NCBI RefSeq assembly: GCF_003391395.1
Contig: NZ_CP024190.1
Coordinates: 2,914,001 to 2,978,000 of the forward strand
Length of the DNA stretch: 64,000 nucleotides
Direction of reading: 5' to 3'
DNA from: Mycobacterium marinum
GTDB taxonomy: Bacteria > Actinomycetota > Actinomycetes > Mycobacteriales > Mycobacteriaceae
In this document: one piece after another, positions 1 through 8,323 of the stretch
Position numbering within the stretch: the first letter of the stretch is position 1
How the letters are laid out: each line of letters opens with the position of its first letter
Position numbers and translations under genes: made by a program
The notes under the pieces: model-generated
The model's input: only the letters and a program-made list of their open reading frames with translations
The model's database searches: none
Told to the model about the DNA's origin: nothing

Positions 1-753
1 GACTACAGCCAACGCTTGCCCGTGGTTCAAGATGATGACCTCGGTGTGCTGGCCGCCTCGTTCAACCGCATGCAGGCCGGTTTGGCTGAGCGGCGACGAC
101 TTCACGCCGCGTTCGGCACGTACGTTGATCCAGCTCTGGCGGCCCGACTGCTCGAGCAGGGTGACGATGTGTTCACCGGTGAACGCCGCGAAGTCACCGT
201 GATGTTTATCGACATCCGCGACTTCACCCCATTCGCCGAAGCCAACACCGCCGAGGACACGGTCGCCCGCCTCAACGCGTTGTTCGAGGTCGTGGTGCCC
301 GGCGTCGTCGACGTCGGTGGGCACGTGAACAAGTTCCTGGGCGACGGCGCACTGGCTGTTTTCGGGGCACCAAATGACCTTCAGGATCACGCCGACGCCG
401 CACTACGCGCCGCCGTGAAGATCCACCGTCGTGTTGCTGAGCGATTCGGCCAGGAGCTTCGCATCGGCGTTGGGATCAACACCGGCGTGATCATCGCAGG
501 AACCATCGGCGGCGGGGGCAAGCTGGAGTTCACCCTGATTGGTGATGCCGTCAACGTGGCCGCCCGCGTCGAGCAACTCACCAAGACCACCGGCGACACG
601 ATCCTGCTCACCCAACAGTGCGTTGATGCTTTGGCGTCGCAACCCCCTGGACTCATCGACCGGGGATTCCATGTGCTGAAAGGGAAATCAGCCGCTGTCC
701 AGGTCTTCGGCCTCGACCAGAAGACCGAGGCGCGAGTCGAACTGGCCCGCTGA
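1..753 (+). CDS. Adenylate/guanylate cyclase, C-terminal part (HAMP + class III cyclase domain)
   Basis: The reading frame is open from the first base, so the 5' end lies outside the window and 250 codons are seen. The first ~35 residues (DDLGVLAASFNRM...) look like the end of a HAMP linker, so a membrane sensor part should lie upstream. A class III nucleotidyl cyclase domain follows. FIDIRDFT holds both metal-binding aspartates, NKFLGDGALAVFG holds the purine-selecting lysine and a GDG loop, and GDAVNVAARVEQL holds the transition-state Asn and Arg. All key residues are present, so it should make cyclic nucleotide (probably cAMP) at the membrane. Mycobacteria carry many such cyclases and I cannot assign an orthologue. 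Confidence 0.93.
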   Translation, partial: DYSQRLPVVQDDDLGVLAASFNRMQAGLAERRRLHAAFGTYVDPALAARLLEQGDDVFTGERREVTVMFIDIRDFTPFAEANTAEDTVARLNALFEVVVPGVVDVGGHVNKFLGDGALAVFGAPNDLQDHADAALRAAVKIHRRVAERFGQELRIGVGINTGVIIAGTIGGGGKLEFTLIGDAVNVAARVEQLTKTTGDTILLTQQCVDALASQPPGLIDRGFHVLKGKSAAVQVFGLDQKTEARVELAR

Positions 754-840
754 GGGAAGCACTCTGGCTGCGGCTTTCGAGACGCTCACGACAAAAGAAG
801 TGCGACAGTCGGCCGCCCGGTTAGGTGCGGCCGTTGCTGG

Positions 841-875
841 CGACGGGCCAACACCATGAACGACGGGCCAACACC
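841..875. repeat. Two 15-bp direct repeats, 20-bp period
   Basis: The 15-mer cgacgggccaacacc occurs at 841-855 and 861-875, five bases apart. It lies about 160 bases from the IS481-like transposase fragment and may be the remnant of that element's end, where repeated transposase sites are common. The rest of 754-1030 shows no gene I can support. Confidence 0.6.
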
Positions 876-1029
876 GTCAATGGGTCAGGTTGTCGTCCTC
901 CGGTGGGATCATGAAGCTGTTTCGTAGTTGCCCAATGGAGTTGCGAGACCTGCTCAGACCATCGAACGAGTTCCAACACCTGGTCGCCATGCTGACTGCG
1001 CTTTCTACCGACGGGGGCCGCCATCGATG

Positions 1030-1451
1030 AGTCGGTCGAGTTGATGGAGTGCTGCGGGGGTTGCACAGGTGGTGAAGGCGGTCAGGAAGGTGTCGACGAG
1101 GTCGGGGCCGGTGATGGTGGGGCGGGCGATGGCAGCGATCGCTAGGCGGGAATGGTCGTCGATGATATTGAGGATTTCTGCGCCGCTGTGATCGGCGAAA
1201 TGCCAGTGTGTGACGTCGGGTTGCCAGCGTCGGAGCGGGTCTTGTTTTTCGGGGGATGGATCAGTCGGGGACCGAGTTGCCGAACAACGCCCGCCGAACA
1301 GCGACGCGCCTGCCGCTCTGACTCCGTCGGCCCCGGCGTCGGGCGTAGGCCTGACGGTCGCCGCCGCATTCCGGGCCAGTAGACCGTCGCGCGCCGCACC
1401 GTCGAGGTCGGCCCGCAACCGCGCAGGATCTATCGCTTGGGCCGACATCAC
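1030..1451 (-). pseudogene. IS481-like transposase (rve integrase core) fragment
   Basis: On the minus strand, the segment WQPDVTHWHFADHSGAEILN followed by IIDDHSRLAIAA is the first half of a DDE integrase core, with the catalytic Asp in DVTHW and the IIDDHSR motif. The N-terminal helix-turn-helix part is missing. The frame dies soon after FTTCATPAAL, where intact relatives continue to the next catalytic Asp. The leading ~60 residues have no recognisable similarity. It is a remnant, not an active transposase. Confidence 0.75.
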
Positions 1452-1464
1452 AGGACCTCAGGGA

Positions 1465-2001
1465 TTATTCGGGATCCAGAACGAGGGGGCCTCCTTGGCG
1501 GCGACGCGCGACACGGTCTCCGTCAGCGACGGATTCGTTGAGGGCGCGCAGCCGATTCAAGCTGATGTGTGCTTGCCCGTTGGACCCAACGGGTCCCGCA
1601 GCGGCGGCAGCGATTTTGAACGGACCGTTGTAGACGACCTCAGGGTGTTCGTCGGACTTGCGCGACAAGCGGAGCACAATCAGGGCCGAGGCGTGGTCGT
1701 GGGAGGTAGGCCTGATGGCGATGCCGCTGGTGCCGTAGGTGCCCTTGATCTCGACTGCGCGGTGGTCCTCGCTGATCGCGTCATGTCCCGGTGTCGACGG
1801 CGGCATGAGCGTGATATCGAAGAGCTCCTCGGTCGCAGCTTCTGCCAACGACCCAACGAGGTGTCCGTCAAGGGGAAATTTCCGACCCGGATGCAATAGC
1901 TCGAGTTCCTCGACGATCGCGTGCAGGCGGTCGACCAGTGCCGCTGTCCGCTGCATCCGTTCTTCGCGATCCCGCCACTTGCCGCTGGTGGGTGCTGGCA
2001 T
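1465..2001 (-). CDS. DUF6998 domain protein
   Basis: About 178 aa from ATG at 2001, with AGGA eight bases upstream; an in-frame ATG at 1956 is the alternative. It has the pattern I associate with DUF6998: IVEELELLHPGRKFPLDGHLVGS, then PPSTPGHDAI, then VEIKGTYGTSGIAI, then VYNGPF and ISLNRLRAL near the C-terminus. The D...(V)EIK arrangement resembles a PD-(D/E)XK nuclease core, but a nuclease role is inference only. It stands alone beside an IS remnant, with no methylase nearby, so it is not evidently part of a restriction system. It may be horizontally acquired. Confidence 0.7.
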   Translation of the reverse strand: MPAPTSGKWRDREERMQRTAALVDRLHAIVEELELLHPGRKFPLDGHLVGSLAEAATEELFDITLMPPSTPGHDAISEDHRAVEIKGTYGTSGIAIRPTSHDHASALIVLRLSRKSDEHPEVVYNGPFKIAAAAAGPVGSNGQAHISLNRLRALNESVADGDRVARRRQGGPLVLDPE

Positions 2002-2590
2002 GAGCAGTGTCCTAACTCCAAGGTGAAGTTCGGTCAACACTGCAAACCCTACCGATTTGCCGGTCATCTGAACTGCCCAAGCCTCAGGTCAAAACGACCG
2101 GGTTTCCGTCGACCACCACGGCTGTGATGACCAGCTGCGCGATCGACCTGGCTGACCTAGCGAAACGCAGAGATGCTGACGATGTCGCGCGACAGCTGCC
2201 AGCGATGTCGCGGAATGCGACACGGTCGGCCCGACCAGTGTGCGGTTCCGGTTCATACGCCGCGCTTGAGGTCTGGCCGGTGCGTCACGGTTGTCTCTCC
2301 GACCGCACCGAAAACGCGCCCCGTCGCAACGCCCACGATTCCCCACGCCCAGTCGTCACCAGGCGCCGTTGACGGGTCTTTCCTCTCCGCAGCGCAGTGC
2401 GATCGATTCTTAGCCCTGAGATCCGTCCTCCGCGATGCCACGTTGTCGTCACAGCTCCGGCGTCTGCGTGAGACGAATCCGCGGCCCGGAGCCAAAACGG
2501 ACTATCTCAACTTGTGCAACATCGTTGACCTGTGGCTTATCTCTGCAATCGTGGCGGGCAAGCGCACACGGTTGGTCGGAGGGCACGAGA
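2002..2590. other. Gene-free stretch upstream of the PE_PGRS gene
   Basis: I see no supportable gene here. The 2140-2220 part holds imperfectly repeated gatgtcgcg words of the kind found at worn IS ends. The last bases before 2591 hold the GGAGGG ribosome-binding site of the PE_PGRS gene. Confidence 0.5.
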
Positions 2591-4543
2591 ATGTCGGTTG
2601 TGATTGTGAGGCCGGAGTGGGTGGCCGCGGCAGCATCGGATCTGGCGGGTATCGGGTCATCGGTCGGTGCGGCAAACGCGGCCGCGGCGGGCTCGACCAC
2701 GGCGGTGCTGGCCGCTGGCGCTGATGAGGTGTCGGCGGTGATTGCGGGGTTCTTCGGCACCCACGCACAGGAGTATCAGGCGATCAGCGCGCGGGTGGCG
2801 ACGTATCACCGGCAGTTTGTGCAAAGCCTCAACGCGGGGGCGGGAGCCTATGCGGCCGCGGAGGCGGCCGGTGCCTCGTCGTTGCAGACCCTCATGCGCG
2901 ACGCGCTGAACCTCATCAATGCACCCACCAACGCATTGTTGGGACGCCCGCTGATCGGCAACGGCACCAACGGGGCCCCGGGGACCGGTCAAGCCGGAGG
3001 GCCCGGCGGGATCTTGTGGGGTAACGGCGGTGCTGGCGGGTCCGGGGCGCCGGGGCAGACCGGCGGTGTCGGCGGGGCGGCGGGCTTGTTCGGCAACGGC
3101 GGAACCGGTGGCGCTGGCGGCACTGGGGTTACCGGCACGCCTGGCGCCGCGGGCGAGATCGGCGGTACCGGCGGCACCGGCGGGGCCGGCGGGGTCGGGG
3201 GCCACGGCGGGCTGCTGTTCGGCAATGGTGGCACCGGCGGTGCCGGCGGGACAGGCGGCACCGGTGGCGTCGGGGGCCAGGTCAACGCCGAAGGCGTGGT
3301 CGGTGCCGGCGGTCCGGGCGGCACCGGTGGCGTCGCGGGCGCGGGCGGCGCCGCCGGACTGTTTGGGAGCCCCGGTCACGCGGGCATTGGCGGGCAGACC
3401 GGCACCAACGGCGCCGCCGGCGGCGGAGGCTTCGGATTCCGCGAGGACTTCATCAACAACACCGGTTTGCCCGACAACCAGATCTACGTGACCGAAATCG
3501 GTCAGACGACACCCGGGCACTGGGCTTGGATCGACCAGAACGGGGTTGCCCACCCCATCGACCATAACGCCGCCAATGCCCCGGGCCACCTGACAAAGGA
3601 TGGCGTGAACTACGCCAACATGTCGTTCACCCTCGACCAGGCGGGCAACCTGACGACACCGTCGGAATTTCAGGGGGGCCGGCTATTCATCTCGATGAAG
3701 CAGCCGCTCTATATCGCCATCAACTCCGACAACACGGGCTGGGCGGGTCCTGACCCAGCCAACCCGGCCGATCCCAATTACAGCACCGTCTATGACTGGT
3801 ATGAGATGACCTTCAACAACGGCGCAATTCCGTTCGGCGGCAACACAACACAGGTGGACCAGTTCGGGTTCCCGTTCTCGGTGACGGTGACCCAGGACTC
3901 CAGCGGCTTTGCGGGCACCAGCGGCCTGACGCTGTCGCGGGCTCAGGTGTTCCAACAGTTTGCGACCACGGTCCCCACGGAGTTCCAGTCACTTGTGGTC
4001 CACGATGCCACCGGGGACCCGGTGCGGATCCTGTCCCCGCGGACCGCCCAGCCGGGAGGCCTGTCCACCTGGCTTGATCCATCGATCAATGACTTCTGGA
4101 CGACCTACCAGACCAACCAGTTCAACTACGACGGGCCCGGGTACACGGTGCAGGGCAGTGTCAACGCCAGCGACCAGTTCGTGTACAGCGTGACCCCCAC
4201 CGGGGGCAGCTCCACGACCTACACGATGGTCAAGCCGACAACGGCGGAAGTCTTCGCCGCCAATGGCCCGTTCGTGGGCACCGCCCAACAGGGGGCGTTC
4301 CTCGCCGAACTCGACGCGGCGTTCAACCGGGGTGTCGCGATCTCGCCGGATCAATGGTCCAACGTCGCCGACTACTACCCGACAGGTGGGCAGTGGAACA
4401 ACTGGGCGGAGTTCTTCCATTCCGACAGCATCAACAACCTGGCCTACGGCTTCCCCTTCGATGACGTGAACAGCCAGAGTTCGGTGCTGATCCTCGACAA
4501 CTCTCGGCCGCCGACCGAGCTGTTGTTCAACCTTGGGGGCTGA
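2591..4543 (+). CDS. PE_PGRS protein with C-terminal GH64-like beta-1,3-glucanase domain
   Basis: 650 aa from ATG 2591, preceded by GGAGGG. Residues 1-~100 are a PE domain (MSVVIVRPEWVAAAASDLAGI), normally routed to ESX-5 type VII secretion. A short PGRS tract of GGxGG repeats fills ~130-280. From ~285 to the end is a non-repetitive domain that opens with NNTGLPDNQIYVTEIG. It contains YDWYEMTFNN, then NTTQVDQFGFP, then RAQVFQQFATTVPTEFQSLV, and matches my knowledge of glycoside hydrolase family 64. In that family an Glu/Asp pair is catalytic; E405 and D423 are the likely equivalents. The inferred role is a secreted or surface enzyme acting on laminarin-type beta-1,3-glucan. It lies between an intergenic gap and a convergent gene, so it looks monocistronic. 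Confidence 0.88.
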   Translation: MSVVIVRPEWVAAAASDLAGIGSSVGAANAAAAGSTTAVLAAGADEVSAVIAGFFGTHAQEYQAISARVATYHRQFVQSLNAGAGAYAAAEAAGASSLQTLMRDALNLINAPTNALLGRPLIGNGTNGAPGTGQAGGPGGILWGNGGAGGSGAPGQTGGVGGAAGLFGNGGTGGAGGTGVTGTPGAAGEIGGTGGTGGAGGVGGHGGLLFGNGGTGGAGGTGGTGGVGGQVNAEGVVGAGGPGGTGGVAGAGGAAGLFGSPGHAGIGGQTGTNGAAGGGGFGFREDFINNTGLPDNQIYVTEIGQTTPGHWAWIDQNGVAHPIDHNAANAPGHLTKDGVNYANMSFTLDQAGNLTTPSEFQGGRLFISMKQPLYIAINSDNTGWAGPDPANPADPNYSTVYDWYEMTFNNGAIPFGGNTTQVDQFGFPFSVTVTQDSSGFAGTSGLTLSRAQVFQQFATTVPTEFQSLVVHDATGDPVRILSPRTAQPGGLSTWLDPSINDFWTTYQTNQFNYDGPGYTVQGSVNASDQFVYSVTPTGGSSTTYTMVKPTTAEVFAANGPFVGTAQQGAFLAELDAAFNRGVAISPDQWSNVADYYPTGGQWNNWAEFFHSDSINNLAYGFPFDDVNSQSSVLILDNSRPPTELLFNLGG

Positions 4544-4625
4544 TGCCTCCCAGGGCCGGTGCCAATGGGGCCGGGGCATCGGGTGTCTGTGCTGAGACGA
4601 AGCCGCGGAACCGAGCCCCGACTGC

Positions 4626-5417
4626 TCAGATCACCCCGGGTATCAAAGCTTTTCGCTCGGCGGGGTAGTCGGGGAACTTCTCGCGGTACCACTTCTGCGT
4701 GGCGAACGCTCGTGGAACCAGATTGCCTGCCGTGATCGCAAAGATGGCAACCCCGGCCAGCGACCAGGTCAGCAGGGCGAACCCGGCCCAGGCGATCAGC
4801 TCGCCCAGGTACGCGGGACTGGTGACGAACCGGAACCCGCCGCCGTAGGGGATCTTGTACTCGGTGGCACCCGGGTTTTTCTTGTCCCGCAGATTGCGCA
4901 CGATCGACTCCGACCAGACCAGCAGGACGAATCCGCCCAGATACACGAGCGTCCCGAGCAGAAACCGCGGATCGGTCAGCCACTTGGTGCCGTACTGATG
5001 CCGGTAGTCGTGGCTGAAGAACACCCCATTGAGGTATCCGTGCATCGAGGTGATCACCATTCCGGCCGCAAGCACCGAGATGTTGAAGCTGCTGCGCTTT
5101 CCCGGCACCTGCCTGATCGACAGGGGGAAGAACCAGCCCCGATTGCCGTAGTGAAGCAGCCAGATGGCCGCAAGCACCAGCGGCGCGGCATCGAATCGCT
5201 GCGGGCCGGTGAGGTAGCAGATGGCGAACACCACGGTTGCCGGGATCTCCATCAGCCACCAGCCCAGCTTCGGGTTCAGATTGACCCCGCCCGCGGTGGC
5301 GCCGAAGCGACCATAGGGACTCTGCATAAACAAGCCGCCGATGATGACCAACGCTGCGACGGCCAGGGCGATCGTCAAGACGGTGTCATAGGTCGTGTTG
5401 CCGGTGTACCAGTTCAA
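4626..5417 (-). CDS. Steroid 5-alpha-reductase-like membrane protein
   Basis: 263 aa with several hydrophobic segments (e.g. TVLTIALAVAALVIIGGLF near the N-terminus). The C-terminal signature of 3-oxo-5-alpha-steroid 4-dehydrogenases is present: YKIPYGGGFRFVTSPAYLGE, then WYREKFPDYPAERKALIPGVI. Family members reduce delta-4 3-ketosteroids with NADPH in the membrane. Whether this one acts on host sterols or another enone lipid cannot be told. The start is TTG, chosen because GGAAGGAG sits six bases upstream. It is transcribed convergently with the PE_PGRS gene. A second, more distant relative (DUF1295) lies at 61.2-62.1 kb. Confidence 0.88.
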   Translation of the reverse strand: MNWYTGNTTYDTVLTIALAVAALVIIGGLFMQSPYGRFGATAGGVNLNPKLGWWLMEIPATVVFAICYLTGPQRFDAAPLVLAAIWLLHYGNRGWFFPLSIRQVPGKRSSFNISVLAAGMVITSMHGYLNGVFFSHDYRHQYGTKWLTDPRFLLGTLVYLGGFVLLVWSESIVRNLRDKKNPGATEYKIPYGGGFRFVTSPAYLGELIAWAGFALLTWSLAGVAIFAITAGNLVPRAFATQKWYREKFPDYPAERKALIPGVI

Positions 5418-5634
5418 TCGTGCTCCTTCCGAGAGCGCGTGGCGTTGCTGAAGATCAATAACAACACCTTGTACCTCACGGCATCAGCACGGCGGGTGGG
5501 GGCCCAGACCCCGCTAGCTGCGCGGCCTTTGACGGCGCCTTCGAGAGTCCATGCCGCGCCGGCGCCGTGAGGGCGGCCGTCAACACCACGGCGTTCAGTA
5601 CCGGTGCGCGCAGCCGCTCGCGAAAGCCGCGGTG

Positions 5635-5904
5635 CTACCGTCCGCGCCCCGGCGCACCGACGTGCCCCGGGTTCACCTTGACCTTGGGCAGGTTGATGTT
5701 TGGTACGGGGACGTAGGGGATGTTCTCCACCGCGTTGATATTGGGTACGCCAATGTCGACGCTGGTGCAGGCGGACACCCCAACCACGTCAACACAGCCC
5801 TCCGCGCCGGGGGCGGCGCTGGCGTTGGCGGCGCCCAGCATCGCCGCCGCGGCGGCGGGGGCGGTCGCGAGAATCGCAGCGAGGCTCATCGGTCCGATTC
5901 GCAT
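5635..5904 (-). CDS. Small secreted protein of unknown function
   Basis: 89 aa: a signal peptide (MRIGPMSLAAILATAPAAAA) with a likely cut in the ANASAAPG region, then a short mature chain with two Cys (GCVDVVGVSACTS) and a proline/valine-rich VPNINLPKVKV tail ending in Arg-rich residues. I chose the ATG at 5904 because GGAAGG lies nine bases upstream; the ATG at 5913 directly abuts that box. Many mycobacterial exported proteins have this layout with no assigned role. It sits next to the haemophore-like gene on the same strand. Confidence 0.75.
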   Translation of the reverse strand: MRIGPMSLAAILATAPAAAAAMLGAANASAAPGAEGCVDVVGVSACTSVDIGVPNINAVENIPYVPVPNINLPKVKVNPGHVGAPGRGR

Positions 5905-5964
5905 GGCAGTCATCCTTCCGACGGGCCGAGCTGGATCAAAAGACCCAAAAGCTCGGCGCAGGGG

Positions 5965-6300
5965 TTATTGGCAGCGACCCTTGAAATCAACCAGCGGCTG
6001 ACGGATGCCCTGAAGGTCGGTTCTCACCGACGGGTTGGCGTCGAGATAGTTCTGCGTGTTCGCGCTCATCGCATCGCGATCCTGGCCCCTGAGACCGGTG
6101 AAGAAATCGTTCACGTCGGGATGGTTGAACAGGTAGTCCGCCGTGGCGTTGGAAACACCGGATGCGGTGCGGGCCAGGTCAGCGGCCGTGCAGTTCGCTG
6201 GCGGATCGGCAACGGCGATAGCGGCGCTACCGAACAGGAGGGTGGCGCTGAATGCGCCGACTGCGATCCCACGGTGCACTGCTGGGGCTGAGAGTGACAT
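5965..6300 (-). CDS. Haemophore-like haem-binding secreted protein
   Basis: 111 aa from ATG 6300, with AGGAGG six bases upstream. A signal peptide ends near VADPPANC. The mature part, CTAADLARTASGVSNATADYLFNHPDVNDFFTGL followed by a helical LDANPSVRTDLQGIRQPL segment and a C-terminal Cys, is the four-helix pattern of mycobacterial haemophore-type proteins (Rv0203 relatives). These bind haem outside the cell and hand it to MmpL importers; no MmpL gene is nearby. The N- and C-terminal Cys could form a disulphide. The small secreted gene lies 60 bases downstream on the same strand. Confidence 0.85.
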   Translation of the reverse strand: MSLSAPAVHRGIAVGAFSATLLFGSAAIAVADPPANCTAADLARTASGVSNATADYLFNHPDVNDFFTGLRGQDRDAMSANTQNYLDANPSVRTDLQGIRQPLVDFKGRCQ

Positions 6301-6576
6301 GGCAACCTCCTCTGAGGTGTGGTTACGCCAACGACACTTCAGTCGGAAACTGCTGGGCACAAAGCGTCGTTGGTTTGTGTCTCGGGCAAGTCCAACACGG
6401 CAACCGTGCAGCTCGCGAGTGCCGAAAGTCCCGTACTGCGATGAAATCCGATGGGAAGTCAGCACGGCCGGTGAGTCCCGCGCGTCGGCAACGCCGCGGC
6501 ACCTCATAGTGCAGGATTACGGTGTTGCAGCCGTACCTAGTCGAGAGTCCGAACCGTACGAATGCGAGGAGCGTCC

Positions 6577-7770
6577 ATGCGCGGCAGACGAGGACTTCAG
6601 CTGATCGCCATCGCCGGTGTGGCGGGCTTGGCGGCGTGCAGCAACACGGCAATCAACTCGCCCACGGGGCGCGGCAATGCATCGACGCCCGCGGGGCCGC
6701 CGTCGATCACCAGCGAGCCGTTCGGTGAGGTCGATGCGACCCCGGTGAGCCGCTACACGCTCAACAGCGGGCACGGAATGCGGGTGCGAATCCTGACTTA
6801 CGGCGGCATCATCCAGTCGATCGAAGTCCCCGATCGAACCGGACGTATCGGCAACGTGGTGCTGGGCTTTCCGACCCTGGCCGGCTACCTGAACAACACC
6901 GGATCCGCCAAAACCTATTTCGGCGCGATCATCGGCCGCTACGGCAACCGGATCGCCGGGGGAGTCTTCTCGCTCGACGGCCACGAGTATCACCTGCCCA
7001 TCAACGACGGCGGTAACAGCCTGCACGGCGGCACCGCCGGATTCGATACCAAGGTGTGGCAGGCCAGCGTGGAAAAAGGCGGCGACAGCGTGGGCCTGAA
7101 GCTCCACTATGTCAGTCCCGCGGGAGAAATGGGTTTTCCCGGGGCGCTGAGCACCACGGTCACATACACCCTGGATCAGAACAATCGACTGCGCGTCAAT
7201 TACCACGCCAGCACCGATGCGCCGACCGTGATCAACCTGACCAATCACAGCTACTTCAACCTGGCCGGTGAGGACGCACTTGACGTCTACAGCCACAAGG
7301 TCACCATCCATGCCGACAACTACACGCCAATCGACTCCACCCTGATCCCGACCGGGCAGATCACCGCGGTGCGGGGCACGCCGTTCGATTTCACCTCACC
7401 GACCGCGATCGGCGCGCACATCACCGACAATGACCCGCAATTGTTGCTGGCCCACGGCTATGACCACAACTGGGTGATCAACCGCGCCAACAACACCGAA
7501 CTGATCGAGGCGGCCCGGGTGCAGGATCCACAAACGGGGCGCACCCTGACCGTCTCCACCACCGAGCCCGGCGTGCAGTTCTACACATCCAACTTCATCA
7601 ACGCGACGTTCACCGGCACCAGCGGGCATATCTACCGCCAAGGCGCGGGATTCACGATGGAGACCCAGCACTACCCGGATTCGCCGAATCACCCCGGCTT
7701 CCCGAGCACCGAGCTCGTTCCGGGACAGACCTACGATTCGACAACGGTTTTCGGCTTCGGCGCCGAATAG
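6577..7770 (+). CDS. Aldose 1-epimerase (galactose mutarotase), lipoprotein
   Basis: 397 aa from ATG 6577, with GAGGAG upstream; an ATG at 6562 would place the start inside the box. The signal ends in a lipobox (LAAC), so the enzyme should be lipid-anchored on the outer face of the membrane. The rest is a full galactose mutarotase fold. It shows LTYGGIIQSIEVPD, GRYGNRI, NNGGNSLHGG-type INDGGNSLHGG, NLTNHSYFNL with its catalytic His, GYDHNW, and METQHYPDSPNHPGFPS with the likely catalytic Glu in the TELVPGQTY region. It interconverts alpha and beta anomers of aldoses. Extracellular location suggests a role with scavenged or wall-derived sugars. Confidence 0.93.
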   Translation: MRGRRGLQLIAIAGVAGLAACSNTAINSPTGRGNASTPAGPPSITSEPFGEVDATPVSRYTLNSGHGMRVRILTYGGIIQSIEVPDRTGRIGNVVLGFPTLAGYLNNTGSAKTYFGAIIGRYGNRIAGGVFSLDGHEYHLPINDGGNSLHGGTAGFDTKVWQASVEKGGDSVGLKLHYVSPAGEMGFPGALSTTVTYTLDQNNRLRVNYHASTDAPTVINLTNHSYFNLAGEDALDVYSHKVTIHADNYTPIDSTLIPTGQITAVRGTPFDFTSPTAIGAHITDNDPQLLLAHGYDHNWVINRANNTELIEAARVQDPQTGRTLTVSTTEPGVQFYTSNFINATFTGTSGHIYRQGAGFTMETQHYPDSPNHPGFPSTELVPGQTYDSTTVFGFGAE

Positions 7771-7919
7771 CCAACCCATCGCGGTAGGGCGCGCCCAGGA
7801 ACCGCGAAACGCATTACCTGCGTACGCTTGGAGCCCGACCAAAGATCGTCGTCGTCGGCAATCGCCTGACGATCTTTCGGTGAGTCCAGCGCCGTGACGA
7901 CCGTGCGAGCGAGACGCTC

Positions 7920-8275
7920 TTACCAGTCTGCGACTTCTCGCGGATAGTCGGCGTAGCTGCCATTTTCGCGCAGGATCGGGCCTTCGACGGTATGGATGTC
8001 GGTGATCCCGTCGAATTCCTGCGGGTAGGGCTTGCCCAGCCGAGCGGCCGTCGGCGCATCGCGTGACGACTGAAGATCACTCACTTGCAACGGAGATCGC
8101 GGACATACAAGTAGTAGATCGCCCGGATCCGCTCCACATCGGAGCCTGCCCCGCGGGTGAGTCTCGCGGCGAGCTCGGCCACTACCGGATGGTCGGCGTC
8201 GAGATACTCGGTCGATTCCAGATAGGCGCCGGCACCAGGGTTGCGGCCGCTCTTGGCGTGCATGACAGAACCCAT
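7920..8275 (-). pseudogene. Decayed transglutaminase-like gene
   Basis: The minus-strand N-terminal part (8275 down to a TGA at 8081) reads YLESTEYLDADHPVVAELAARL then YYLYVRDLRC, the usual start of bacterial transglutaminase-like proteins just before the catalytic core. After the stop, a second frame reads GKPYPQEFDGITDIHTVEGP and ends YADYPREVADW at 7920. The Cys-His-Asp core is absent, so a large internal deletion plus a frame change has occurred. The match of the second part to the family's C-terminus is my inference. Confidence 0.6.
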
Positions 8276-8323
8276 CCTCGCCTACTCGGTGAACCGAAAA
8301 CTATTGCCAGGCCGGGTAGCGGC

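Noticed and set aside
2657..3589. Long open frame antisense to the PE_PGRS gene
   Set aside because: Repetitive Gly/Ala composition mirrors the PGRS repeats; a shadow of the real frame.
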